DNA from: Actinomycetota bacterium
GTDB taxonomy: Bacteria; Actinomycetota; Acidimicrobiia; Acidimicrobiales; JAMDDE01
Length of the DNA stretch: 43,410 nt
Direction: 5' to 3'
NCBI GenBank assembly: GCA_023489235.1
Contig: JAMDDE010000044.1
Location: forward strand, 2,027 to 45,436
In this document: positions 33,108-41,621 of the stretch, in pieces
Layout: each line of letters begins with the position of its first letter
How positions within the stretch are numbered: position 1 is the first letter of the stretch
The notes under the pieces: model-generated
What the model was told of the DNA's origin: nothing
Database searches by the model: none
What the model saw: the letters and a program-made list of their open reading frames with translations, nothing else
Position numbers and translations under genes: made by a program

Positions 33108-34676
33108 GTGAGATCTCGTATGTCCTTCATGTTAGAGGCTCCCAGCAAAGGTGACCCTGTAGTCTTCGCTCCTATGCGCATCGAAGCATATGCGCTCATG
33201 ATGGCTATGCGCAGTTGCAAGATAGTTCGTACGGGGATGGGGCCTCACCGAGCAAAGCGTACAGTTTCACGAATATCCGATGTTCTAGCTGAAGCTCCTG
33301 CTGTTGTGGTTGCTGGTTTCTGCGGTGGAGTGACTGAAGGGTTGAAAGTCGGCGATGTGGTGGTGGCGAGCTCGATCACTGTTTTGGATGCCGAGAGTGG
33401 GGAGAGGGATCCTATCGATCTTCCTGATGCGTCGCTGTTGGTAAGAGCACTGAGAAGAGCGGGTCATAAAGTACACGTAGGGAACATCGCGAGCACCGAT
33501 CACATAGTCCTTGGGGATGAGCGTATCCAAATAGAGAAAAAAGGTGCTTTGGCCGTCGATATGGAGTCTGCTTGGCTTGTTCCCGAAAGGAAATCGGGAG
33601 CTTTTGCCGTAGTACGAGTTGTGTTGGACACAGGGGATGAAGAACTTCTAAGTCCCGCGTTAGCAGTCAGGGCGTTGCGAGCCTCCAAGGTATTGATGTC
33701 TGTAGGAAGGGTGGTTCAAGACTGGACCGAGACCACCAGACCTCGCAGAGTCCTAGCTGCTAAGCCACGTTCTTTTTGTGCTGGGGTTGAGCGTGCTATT
33801 GAGTGCGTGGAGCGTGCCCTAGCAGCATTTGGTCCTCCTATATATGTTCGCAAACAAATAGTTCATAATCAAGCAGTTGTCTCTTCGTTGGAGGACAAAG
33901 GGGCTGTGTTCGTAGATGAACTCGATGAGGTCCCCGACGGGGCCAGGGTGGTTTTCTCTGCTCATGGCGTAGCCCCGGAGGTGAATGCTGAAGCAGAGGC
34001 CAAACACTTGGAGGTGATCGATGCTACTTGCCCACTGGTAGCCAAGGTGCACCAAGAAGCGCGTAGGCTTGGTAGTTCAGGCCATGAAGTCATTTTAATT
34101 GGCCATCGTGGCCATGAGGAGACCGTAGGCACCATGGGGCATCATCCTGGTATGCACTTGGTGAGCACCGTGGAGGAGGTGGAGATGTTGCCGATAGCTC
34201 CAGGATCCAAAGTGGCGCTTTTGTCTCAGACCACTATGGCCGTTGACGAAGTAACGAACATAGCAAACCAGATAGCCAAGAAGTTTCCTCTGCTCGCCGG
34301 GCCAGGGCCGAAGGACATCTGTTATGCCACACAGAATCGTCAGGAGGCAGTCAAAGCATTGGCGCAGGAGTGCGAGGTCGTCTTGGTGGTAGGTTCTCAG
34401 AACTCGTCCAATTCCAAGAGGTTGGTGGAAGTGGCACAGAGAAGTGGCTGTAAGGCGTATTTGATAGAGAATGAGATGAGCATTGACTTGGATTTGATCA
34501 AGGATGCTGCCTCTGTAGGCGTCACTGCCGGGGCATCCGCCCCTGAAGAGCTGTTCCAAAGAGTAGTGCGGGCAATTAGTGCTTTAGGACCGACCACCTT
34601 CGAGGAACGTGAAGTGGTCGATGAAGAGGTCAATTTCTCTCTTCCGGCAAAGGTGCGAGCATGGCCATACCGTTGA
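33108..34676 (+). CDS. hpnG-ispH: Fused adenosylhopane nucleosidase-like domain and IspH (HMBPP reductase)
   Basis: One ORF with two enzymes. By track numbering, residues 23-215 are a nucleoside-phosphorylase-like domain (VVAGFCGGVTEGLKVGDVVVAS, GALAVDMESAW) matching HpnG, which removes adenine from adenosylhopane. Residues 220-515 are IspH, the last enzyme of the MEP pathway, with its three cluster cysteines in SFCAGVERAI (C231), IDATCPLVAKVH (C315) and DICYATQNRQ (C412), plus ETVGTMGH and GSQNSSNS. There is almost no linker. The track starts at TTG 33087, but GTG 33108 lies about 7 bases after AGGAAGGGG and fits better. It sits between shc and hpnH, where Streptomyces has a stand-alone hpnG. 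Confidence 0.93.
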   Translation: MRSRMSFMLEAPSKGDPVVFAPMRIEAYALMMAMRSCKIVRTGMGPHRAKRTVSRISDVLAEAPAVVVAGFCGGVTEGLKVGDVVVASSITVLDAESGERDPIDLPDASLLVRALRRAGHKVHVGNIASTDHIVLGDERIQIEKKGALAVDMESAWLVPERKSGAFAVVRVVLDTGDEELLSPALAVRALRASKVLMSVGRVVQDWTETTRPRRVLAAKPRSFCAGVERAIECVERALAAFGPPIYVRKQIVHNQAVVSSLEDKGAVFVDELDEVPDGARVVFSAHGVAPEVNAEAEAKHLEVIDATCPLVAKVHQEARRLGSSGHEVILIGHRGHEETVGTMGHHPGMHLVSTVEEVEMLPIAPGSKVALLSQTTMAVDEVTNIANQIAKKFPLLAGPGPKDICYATQNRQEAVKALAQECEVVLVVGSQNSSNSKRLVEVAQRSGCKAYLIENEMSIDLDLIKDAASVGVTAGASAPEELFQRVVRAISALGPTTFEEREVVDEEVNFSLPAKVRAWPYR

Positions 34677-35665
34677 GGCAGAATTTGAGGATTGGAGCTT
34701 ACCTCTTGCGTCAGAGGCTTGCTTCCAACAAAAAGTTCCCGTTGATAGTGGAGCTGGAGCCGCTCTTTGCCTGCAACTTGTCCTGCCCCGGATGCGGGAA
34801 GATAAAGTATCCTACGGAAATCTTGCGTAAGCGGATGTCGGTGGAAGAGGCAGTTAATGGTGTGATCTCCTCTGGGGCTCCCATGGTTTCCATAGCTGGT
34901 GGTGAGCCGCTGGTCCACCCAGAGATACACAAGATCACAGAGGAGTTGATCAAACGTAAGAAGTTTGTTTATCTGTGCACCAATGCCATGCTGCTCAAGC
35001 GTAAGATCGATCTGTTCAAGCCCTCTCCTTACTTCTCCTGGGTAATCCATATAGATGGGATGCGGGATCGTCATGATCAGTCCGTAGCTCGCAAAGGAGC
35101 ATTCGACAAGGCTGTAGAGGCTATCAAGCTAGCCAAGTCCAAAGGATTCCGCACCACCACTAACAGCACCTTCTTTTCCAATGATTCCCCAGAGGAGGTG
35201 CGTGAGTTGTTGGACTTCCTGAACGACGAGCTGGGCGTGGATGCCATGATGATCTCCCCTGCATACGCGTATGACAAGGCCTCCGACCAAGAACACTTTT
35301 TAGGAGTGGAGGAGACCAGAGCTCTATTCTCCAAGGTATTTGCTGACGGGAAGCGCAAGCGATGGCGACTTAACCATACCCCTTTATTCCTGGACTTTCT
35401 GGAAGGGAAGGTTGACTACGAGTGTACAGCATGGGGAATACCCAGTTTTTCCATATTCGGCTGGCAAAAACCGTGTTACTTGATGGCCGATGGTTACGTC
35501 TCTACCTACAAGGAACTGGTAGAAGAGACCAACTGGGATGCGTACGGTAGGGGAAAGGATCCACGCTGTGCCAACTGTATGGCTCACTGTGGGTATGAGC
35601 CGACTGCAGTAGCCGCCACTATGAGTTCGCTCAAAGAGTCATTGCGTGCAGTACGCGGTTATTGA
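34661..35665 (+). CDS. hpnH: Adenosylhopane synthase HpnH (radical SAM)
   Basis: A 334-residue radical-SAM enzyme that adds 5'-deoxyadenosine to the hopanoid side chain. The cluster motif CNLSCPGC is at about residues 38-45, followed by GGEPLVHPEI. The C-terminal GWQKPCYLMADGY and CANCMAHCGYEPTA segments match HpnH. It begins inside the last codons of the hpnG-ispH fusion (16-base overlap). With shc and the HpnG domain it completes the route from squalene to extended hopanoids, apart from later transamination steps that are not here. Confidence 0.96.
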   Translation: MAIPLRQNLRIGAYLLRQRLASNKKFPLIVELEPLFACNLSCPGCGKIKYPTEILRKRMSVEEAVNGVISSGAPMVSIAGGEPLVHPEIHKITEELIKRKKFVYLCTNAMLLKRKIDLFKPSPYFSWVIHIDGMRDRHDQSVARKGAFDKAVEAIKLAKSKGFRTTTNSTFFSNDSPEEVRELLDFLNDELGVDAMMISPAYAYDKASDQEHFLGVEETRALFSKVFADGKRKRWRLNHTPLFLDFLEGKVDYECTAWGIPSFSIFGWQKPCYLMADGYVSTYKELVEETNWDAYGRGKDPRCANCMAHCGYEPTAVAATMSSLKESLRAVRGY

Positions 35666-35685
35666 TCGACGTTCACCTCATGTGG

Positions 35686-35757
35686 GCACCAATCATGGTC
35701 CCTATGTAGGCACCAATCATGGTTCTTACGAGAGCACCAATCATGGCATTGGATTCC
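35686..35757. repeat. Three 24-bp direct repeats in the hpnH/acyltransferase convergent gap
   Basis: GCACCAATCATGG occurs at 35686, 35710 and 35734, exactly 24 bases apart, each followed by about 10 variable bases. The core contains a small inverted repeat ACCA-ATCA-TGGT. The third copy supplies the stop codon of the opposite-strand acyltransferase gene. Because 24 bases is eight codons, one minus-strand frame reads through as HDWC-containing octapeptides. Too short and too tightly spaced for CRISPR. Confidence 0.85.
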
Positions 35758-36949
35758 CATCCTGTTTGCAGTAGGAACGGCTGTTTTGATCGATAAGGTG
35801 GTTGATCGCGTCATCCAGCAAGGACTCCGCATCTGAACGACTGAGGTAACGGGCATGAAGGGTAAGAGTTGACCTTCCCCCTTGGAGTCTGACCATGGCA
35901 AAAGCGACCGCTGAACGGCCTCGAGCTACTGGGTATAGTTCTGCAGACAGTATCCCCTTAAGGCTTATCCTCCCCAAGTTGGTCAGCAAGAACGTATCGG
36001 ATAAGCGACGAGATATAGGAGCGAGAACAGGGAGCCAAGTTGGAGCATGTGCGAACTCCCACGGCATTTCTCTCCTGGACATAGCCTTTTCAATCTCGGA
36101 TCTGGCATCTTCGATGCGGTCAATGTCTATCCGAACGTAACTAGCCGTGTTTTCTCCAACTATGTAGGAAGGGATGCTTACGGTCACTCCAGTTCTCTTG
36201 CATCCACCACCCTTGGATCTGTTGTACGAGCAAATTGCCCGTAGGCATGCTGCCGCTACGGTTGCTGTAGGGGAACGACCGATGAGCGGTAGTTCTCGAG
36301 CGACAAAGGAGTCGCTAGAGGGAAGAGGTTTGGATGGAACTACCGCTGTTGTCGATTTGGCCAATCGAACAAGGTAATTCCAGGGAATCAAGGGGGGCTT
36401 TACAAGGTCGTTTCTTTGTGTCGAGCCTTGTGTCGAATGGCTCTTAGGTATGACTATTCTATCTATGTCCTCTCCACAAAGTACCTTGGCTACAGCAATG
36501 GCGTGATGGCCATCTAGAGCAGCATGGTGGGCAGCGAGAGTGAAAAAACGACCATCAGGTGCTACGGCAACTCGTATGGGGGGCTCGATGCTCAAGTCAA
36601 ATCTGCTCACCTCGGATAGAGGCATACTATTCGGTGTAGAACTTTCAAGTATTCTGACTGTTGGCATTTGTCCAGGTTGCCAAGTAATTTTGCGTGACCT
36701 TTTGTGTAGTCTTGCCCTAATTATGGGGAAGCGATCGGCCAACAGAGAGATGCGTCGTTCCAACAAGGCAGCTATGTCTGTAGTACTTTCAGGCCAATAA
36801 GCTCTGTTCAGATGGAACAGTCCTGCTATGGTCCAGTTGGTTTGTCGATCGGGATGACGAAGAATGGCTAGGGATTGCCGACTTGGGGGAGTCGGTAGAT
36901 CCATCTCCTGGAGACTGAAGTTGTTGAATAACTTTCGTTCCCTAGTCAT
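35741..36949 (-). CDS. HHxxxDG acyltransferase / condensation-domain-like protein
   Basis: A 402-residue cytosolic protein. The one clear motif is AAHHAALDGHHA (near residue 137), the HHxxxDG of CoA-dependent acyltransferases, PapA-type enzymes, wax-ester/DGAT enzymes and NRPS condensation domains. Later SVSIPSYIVGENTAS and DTFLLTNLGRI segments resemble the second half of that fold, where a strand plus a DFGWG-like region would be; no DFGWG is visible. It is 64 bases downstream of the AftD gene on the same strand and convergent with hpnH, so its substrate could be an envelope glycan, a lipid or a hopanoid. I cannot decide. No Shine-Dalgarno is obvious. Confidence 0.75.
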   Translation of the reverse strand: MTRERKLFNNFSLQEMDLPTPPSRQSLAILRHPDRQTNWTIAGLFHLNRAYWPESTTDIAALLERRISLLADRFPIIRARLHKRSRKITWQPGQMPTVRILESSTPNSMPLSEVSRFDLSIEPPIRVAVAPDGRFFTLAAHHAALDGHHAIAVAKVLCGEDIDRIVIPKSHSTQGSTQRNDLVKPPLIPWNYLVRLAKSTTAVVPSKPLPSSDSFVARELPLIGRSPTATVAAACLRAICSYNRSKGGGCKRTGVTVSIPSYIVGENTASYVRIDIDRIEDARSEIEKAMSRREMPWEFAHAPTWLPVLAPISRRLSDTFLLTNLGRISLKGILSAELYPVARGRSAVAFAMVRLQGGRSTLTLHARYLSRSDAESLLDDAINHLIDQNSRSYCKQDGNPMP

Positions 36950-37013
36950 CAGGTTGATGCTAGTAGGTCGAAGGGAGAGGAGAGTGGATTCTCATATTTC
37001 CTCAGCAAGTCTT

Positions 37014-40000
37014 TCATCGTTGTTTCTTTCCATGTAGTCGTTGCTGGTGGCGTAGCCCATTGTCTTTGCTGATGTAGTCGTTGTTGGCAGAGTTGTTACT
37101 GGATAAGTCCCATTTGGATAGATTCCATTTGCCAATCACGAGAATTGCCACAGCCACCATCCCAAATGCTTGAGCAGTGTAGCTTCTCGGACCGAACCAT
37201 GCAGTTGATGAAGTGGCTGGATGTACAGATATTGCCAGTCCGGCAACTATCATGCAGCAAGCTGCCCAAGTAGCAGGGCTTAAGTGTATTCGACGACGAG
37301 CGCTCTTAATGACAATGAATTGGTTAGTGCCAAGAAGAGCATATCGTTGGTTCCTAGTTGTCTTTTCTTTGCTCATCCAGAAAGCTAGAGGCAAAGAGAG
37401 GACGAGAGGGCCGCTAAGTAGATATACGCTTGCGGCTAGAATCACGCCTTTGAAGAATCTGGTCGAGCTTTTCACTTTGGTTGAAAGAACATACTGTGAT
37501 TCATCACTAGCTTGCAATGCGTTCCTGGTCAGTAGGGAATTGCTATTTGCTGACGATCTAGGGGCAGGTGATGACAGGTGGTGGTCCCTTTCGTTCCTGG
37601 CCGGCTCCATGGCTGGCGGGGAGGATTTCTTGTTACTGCTCCGTTTGTAGGTGGTCCACAGGGCTGCGAGAAACAAACTAGCCATCAGCAATAAACCTAC
37701 GAAGAGCATTTCTTTGAACCATTTATCCGGAGGAAAGTAAATTTTTACCTCGGTACTCTTCCCGGCTGGAAGTACGAATCCTTGGGCCCACCCATCGAGG
37801 CGAACCGACCGGAGAGGACGACCGTACGCTGTGGCCCGCCACCCCTTGTTGAAATTTTGGCGCAAGGCGATGATGGATGCTGACCCCCCACCAATCTTCA
37901 ATATTCGGTTGCTACGATGCCAAGAGAGTATGCGTAGCAATCTGGTTGGTTGGGATCTGGTTGGTTGGGGCGATCCGGTCAACAGGGATGCTCTGGTCAG
38001 CAGGGGCGATCCTGATCCCTCTAAGGCTACGCTAGTTACTTTCAAACCGTAGCCGCTGTCGGATGCCACTAAACTATTTTCACCTGAGTGCAGATATACC
38101 TTCTCCTGTGGCTCGCACACTTTCAGTGGCATCGGGGAAAGGGCGAATAGATCTCCTATGGTTCCCCTTACTGAAGTGGGATAGTAATGATTGTCGATGA
38201 CCAGAGGAGGTCCTTCTCCGCAGCTTAGGTGGAAAGGAGCGTTAAGATTCAGATACGACCTGGGTAGTGGCGAAAGTGCGGGGAAATCCAGCTCTGATAA
38301 GCCTATAGGGATATCAATTGGTTCACCACTGAGAAGGTCTATTGACTTCATGTAGGCGATCTTGGGGAAGGTGATGGTCACTTCGTCCGTGTCCAGTGGC
38401 TTGAAGTGGACTACGCCTCCCTTGGGGGGAATGCGTATCAAGCGAGAGCCACTGGGGGAGGAGATGAGCATCTCTGCAGGTCGAGATGCAGCTTGATCTA
38501 TGCCGACGAACACTGAACTTAGCCGATGCTTACCTGGCCAGGAATACCGAAGGGTGGGATGAGGATCGGAGGATCCCGCTAACCAGCTGGTGAGTAGGGA
38601 GTTGTCGGTAAGATTTTGTGGTCTGAAGAGTGGCAGTGAATGAAATACGGAGCTAGCAGTGATCTTGATGTTTTGTTCCCCGGACACATACTTGAGCAAG
38701 GTCTTTCCTGGGCGGGGAGTGACCGTGGCCCTGACTGCGAAGTACCCACTGTGAGGTACAGTGAAGATTCGGTGCATGTGGGGCTCTGGATCCGGTGGAC
38801 TCAAGTAAGCGAACGGGTTGGGGGATGGGTCATTGAACAAGTACACCGGAGGTGGCGCTGTAGGCGAGCTTACAGCTTTGCCAGCATTGTCAGGGACCTC
38901 GAGAAACTCGGTTACGTGTAGGCCTGGTATGGAGATGTGCTTTATGCCCGGGCCTGCTCCACTGCCAGGCTGAACGGGGGGCACTACCTTGTCGAGGGTT
39001 ACCCTGAGCCACTTTGAGTACCCTCTAGGCAGAGATACCGTCTGAGGAATTTGTCGAGGATCAATTGCGTGAACGATCTTCCCTACCTGGGTAGAGAGGG
39101 TGACCTTAGTCACCTCTGGTCTCCAGGGTCCGTCATCCAAAGGTGTAATGGTCACTTTGCTGAGCAAGATCGGGCGAACGAAGTCTATCTGTATCCAAGC
39201 TCCTTGCTGGTTGGTTCCTGATGCAGCCCATGCAGCTGTTTCCGGATGATCGATGAAAGCGCCTACGGGTCCGTAACCGGGAATTCTGGATATAGGGGCT
39301 CCATACGACGAAGCCTCTATGCTCTTGGCACCTATCAACTTGGCTACGGTTTGCTGACCATGCTGGTGGAGAACGTTCCAGTCTCTTGGAGGGTTGCCAG
39401 TATTAGGGCTTTTTTGGTGCGCAGTCAATACATAGGAAGAGCTGTCATAGAGCTGTCCGAAGTTGACACTAGTACGTTGCTGTGAGTCTGTTGCTACCCA
39501 AGTAGGGTCTTCTAGTTTAGGAGCTAGGGGATCTCCGGCCAGTGCCACTGCTCGACCCTTCAACAGGTGGGCTCCCCCGATTGGCAGCAGGGACTGAGGT
39601 CCTCCGGTGACGAGTAGTCCTCCCTTGAGGGGATAGGTGGTTACAATGTGAACCGGTTGGGTGACTTCGTATATCTCCAGAGCTCTTAATGGATGGGTTA
39701 TGCCTATTGGGGCGTAGTTGATGATAGCCCCTGGCCCAGCATTGCTGTCTTCGATGATAGGTCCAAATCTGGCCACGCGTCGCAGCCCGTTTTCCCTAGA
39801 GAGCACTGCCCTCACCACAGCAGGTGGTGGTGCATCGGTGAGTTGGGGGTCGAGGTCGTTTACTGCCAACAAGTATTTGATACCAGCGCGAGCGAGAAAT
39901 TCAGATAGACCAGGCACAGCTCTTCCCCCAGCTAGGACCTTGTCTACAGCGTCCAGGATCTGGTTGTTGCCCACTCCTCCTAGAGGAGCTATGTTCCTCA

Positions 40001-41621
40001 CAGCCCACCGTATACTGGTCAATGAGCCAATTGGATCGTCATTGGTCGTTCCCCAAGTGAAACGAGCGAATGAAGTACCGGGAACCACCAGGGTAGCCTC
40101 ATGGCCTGCGTGGTGTTGCAGCCAGTTGGCAGCTTGTACCCAATAGTTAGGTATCCGGGAGAAAGACCTGGACATATAGAGCTTGCCGGAGAAGACAGGA
40201 GCAGCAGCAACGAGAATGCAAGCAGAGACAACAGCCGTTGCAACAGGTTTGGATGTACGGGCAATCCTGCTGCCCCACTGTCCCCGAGCTAATTGTCCAA
40301 GGGATGATGTTATCTTGGGAGAACCATGGGCCAATCCTAGGGCCAGGGAGAGGGCGATAATTGGCTGAAATTTGTCGATATTGCGGAAGGGGGCGAGAGG
40401 ACCGGACAGGATGAGGTGATCCTGGTGGGCTATTGGAGAACCGAAGCGTCCCCAATAGCCCAGGCCGATTATGAACATGCCTACAGCTACCGTATAGGCA
40501 AAAAATCGACCTTCTGGCATATCTCGACGGACGAGGCCGTAGATGCCAATGGCAGCTACCAGGCTTCCTGCCACTATAACCACCGGTACACTTTCGATCA
40601 TCCACCCTGCCGGATCCCAGATACCATGGATCAACAGGTAGGACAGCCATACCCCTCCTCCCCTTAGTGTCTCTGCGGTTGACACGTAGGCTGAGGTATT
40701 GCGGGCGTTTTCCGTATAAGGGAGGAAGTCGAATCCGTATTTCCCTTGGAAGACGAGGGCTATGGCAAACCAAGCTGTCGCAAGGATGACAGCTATCAGC
40801 CAACTCAGCAAGACACGCCACTTGTGCCTATCCCTTGGCCTGGTCAGTATCCATAGGCCTGGCATGGTCAGCACGGCCATGGTGGAGGTAGCATTCACTC
40901 CACCCATGAAAGCTACGGCTATGCCTGAAAGCGCTGTTGCTCGAACAATTTGGCGAAATGTCCCTTTGTCATCCGAATGCTTCCTGGGAAAGCTGGAGCT
41001 GGTCAACTTTTCGTCCAAACCCACCAAGGGAAGCAATGTCCAAGGCAGAAGAGCGATAGGCAGGATCGTTGCTGAAGCGCTACCAGCCTGCAGGGTCAGA
41101 GGTGAAAGTGCATAGGCAAGAGCGGATAAGATCCTCGAGGTCTCTTCGCCGACCCCGAGTTTTCTTGCAAGTCGCATGGTGCCTGTAAAGCTGGTGACGA
41201 GCAAGGCTGACATCCAGAGGCGTTGGGTGATCCATGCAGGTAGATGGAGTATGTAACCCAAGGAGTAAAATGACCCCATAGGAAATAGGTAGCCGTATGC
41301 TTGGTTCTGGACCGAGCCGAGGTAAGCGTACGGATCCCACAGGTGGATGGAGTTTGCCAAAAAATTTACTGGCGATATGGCTAAGTTGAGTTTTGTGTCT
41401 ATGACTATGTGGAAAGGTGCTTGAGCGAATACAACTCCTGTTAAGCCAAGGCATATGAGAAGCTCCACGATGGAAGTGTTGCTCGTTCCTCTCTTGGCAC
41501 CTCTACTTGGATGGAGATGTCCTGAAGCTCTCCTCGTGCCTGGATGGTGTACTCTCCCTGGCCTGTTGGAAGAGGGTTGAGAAGATGCATCCGATACTTG
41601 CTGGGTAGGTGTTCTACTCAT
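37014..41621 (-). CDS. AftD-like alpha-(1->3)-arabinofuranosyltransferase (DUF3367)
   Basis: A very large membrane glycosyltransferase (about 1535 residues). The N-terminal half has many membrane helices and the AftD-like segments DTKLNLAISPVNFLANSIHLWDP and LGSVQNQAYGYLFPMGSFY. The middle is extracytoplasmic, with a discoidin/F5-8-type carbohydrate-binding region (SSYGAPISRIPGYGPVGAFID and IQIDFVRPILLSKVTITPLDDG) and a second beta-rich region. Four more helices lie near the C-terminus. In mycobacteria AftD adds arabinose to arabinogalactan or lipoarabinomannan; here the acceptor is unknown. The track starts at 41690, but ATG 41621 overlaps the methyltransferase stop as ATGA and is the likely start. 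Confidence 0.88.
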   Translation of the reverse strand: MSRTPTQQVSDASSQPSSNRPGRVHHPGTRRASGHLHPSRGAKRGTSNTSIVELLICLGLTGVVFAQAPFHIVIDTKLNLAISPVNFLANSIHLWDPYAYLGSVQNQAYGYLFPMGSFYSLGYILHLPAWITQRLWMSALLVTSFTGTMRLARKLGVGEETSRILSALAYALSPLTLQAGSASATILPIALLPWTLLPLVGLDEKLTSSSFPRKHSDDKGTFRQIVRATALSGIAVAFMGGVNATSTMAVLTMPGLWILTRPRDRHKWRVLLSWLIAVILATAWFAIALVFQGKYGFDFLPYTENARNTSAYVSTAETLRGGGVWLSYLLIHGIWDPAGWMIESVPVVIVAGSLVAAIGIYGLVRRDMPEGRFFAYTVAVGMFIIGLGYWGRFGSPIAHQDHLILSGPLAPFRNIDKFQPIIALSLALGLAHGSPKITSSLGQLARGQWGSRIARTSKPVATAVVSACILVAAAPVFSGKLYMSRSFSRIPNYWVQAANWLQHHAGHEATLVVPGTSFARFTWGTTNDDPIGSLTSIRWAVRNIAPLGGVGNNQILDAVDKVLAGGRAVPGLSEFLARAGIKYLLAVNDLDPQLTDAPPPAVVRAVLSRENGLRRVARFGPIIEDSNAGPGAIINYAPIGITHPLRALEIYEVTQPVHIVTTYPLKGGLLVTGGPQSLLPIGGAHLLKGRAVALAGDPLAPKLEDPTWVATDSQQRTSVNFGQLYDSSSYVLTAHQKSPNTGNPPRDWNVLHQHGQQTVAKLIGAKSIEASSYGAPISRIPGYGPVGAFIDHPETAAWAASGTNQQGAWIQIDFVRPILLSKVTITPLDDGPWRPEVTKVTLSTQVGKIVHAIDPRQIPQTVSLPRGYSKWLRVTLDKVVPPVQPGSGAGPGIKHISIPGLHVTEFLEVPDNAGKAVSSPTAPPPVYLFNDPSPNPFAYLSPPDPEPHMHRIFTVPHSGYFAVRATVTPRPGKTLLKYVSGEQNIKITASSVFHSLPLFRPQNLTDNSLLTSWLAGSSDPHPTLRYSWPGKHRLSSVFVGIDQAASRPAEMLISSPSGSRLIRIPPKGGVVHFKPLDTDEVTITFPKIAYMKSIDLLSGEPIDIPIGLSELDFPALSPLPRSYLNLNAPFHLSCGEGPPLVIDNHYYPTSVRGTIGDLFALSPMPLKVCEPQEKVYLHSGENSLVASDSGYGLKVTSVALEGSGSPLLTRASLLTGSPQPTRSQPTRLLRILSWHRSNRILKIGGGSASIIALRQNFNKGWRATAYGRPLRSVRLDGWAQGFVLPAGKSTEVKIYFPPDKWFKEMLFVGLLLMASLFLAALWTTYKRSSNKKSSPPAMEPARNERDHHLSSPAPRSSANSNSLLTRNALQASDESQYVLSTKVKSSTRFFKGVILAASVYLLSGPLVLSLPLAFWMSKEKTTRNQRYALLGTNQFIVIKSARRRIHLSPATWAACCMIVAGLAISVHPATSSTAWFGPRSYTAQAFGMVAVAILVIGKWNLSKWDLSSNNSANNDYISKDNGLRHQQRLHGKKQR

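Noticed and set aside
35686-35757. Short CRISPR-like array.
   Set aside because: Repeats of about 13 bases with about 11-base spacers, only three copies and no cas genes; this is not CRISPR.
35659-35901. 80-residue minus-strand ORF containing the HDWC repeats as an independent gene.
   Set aside because: Most of it lies within the acyltransferase gene in another frame, and it lacks a convincing start. I kept only the repeat itself as a finding.
37921-37975. Short tandem repeat GATCTGGTTGGTTGGG in the AftD gene as a separate element.
   Set aside because: It is in frame, encodes a QPTRSQPTR loop, and looks like ordinary low-complexity coding sequence.
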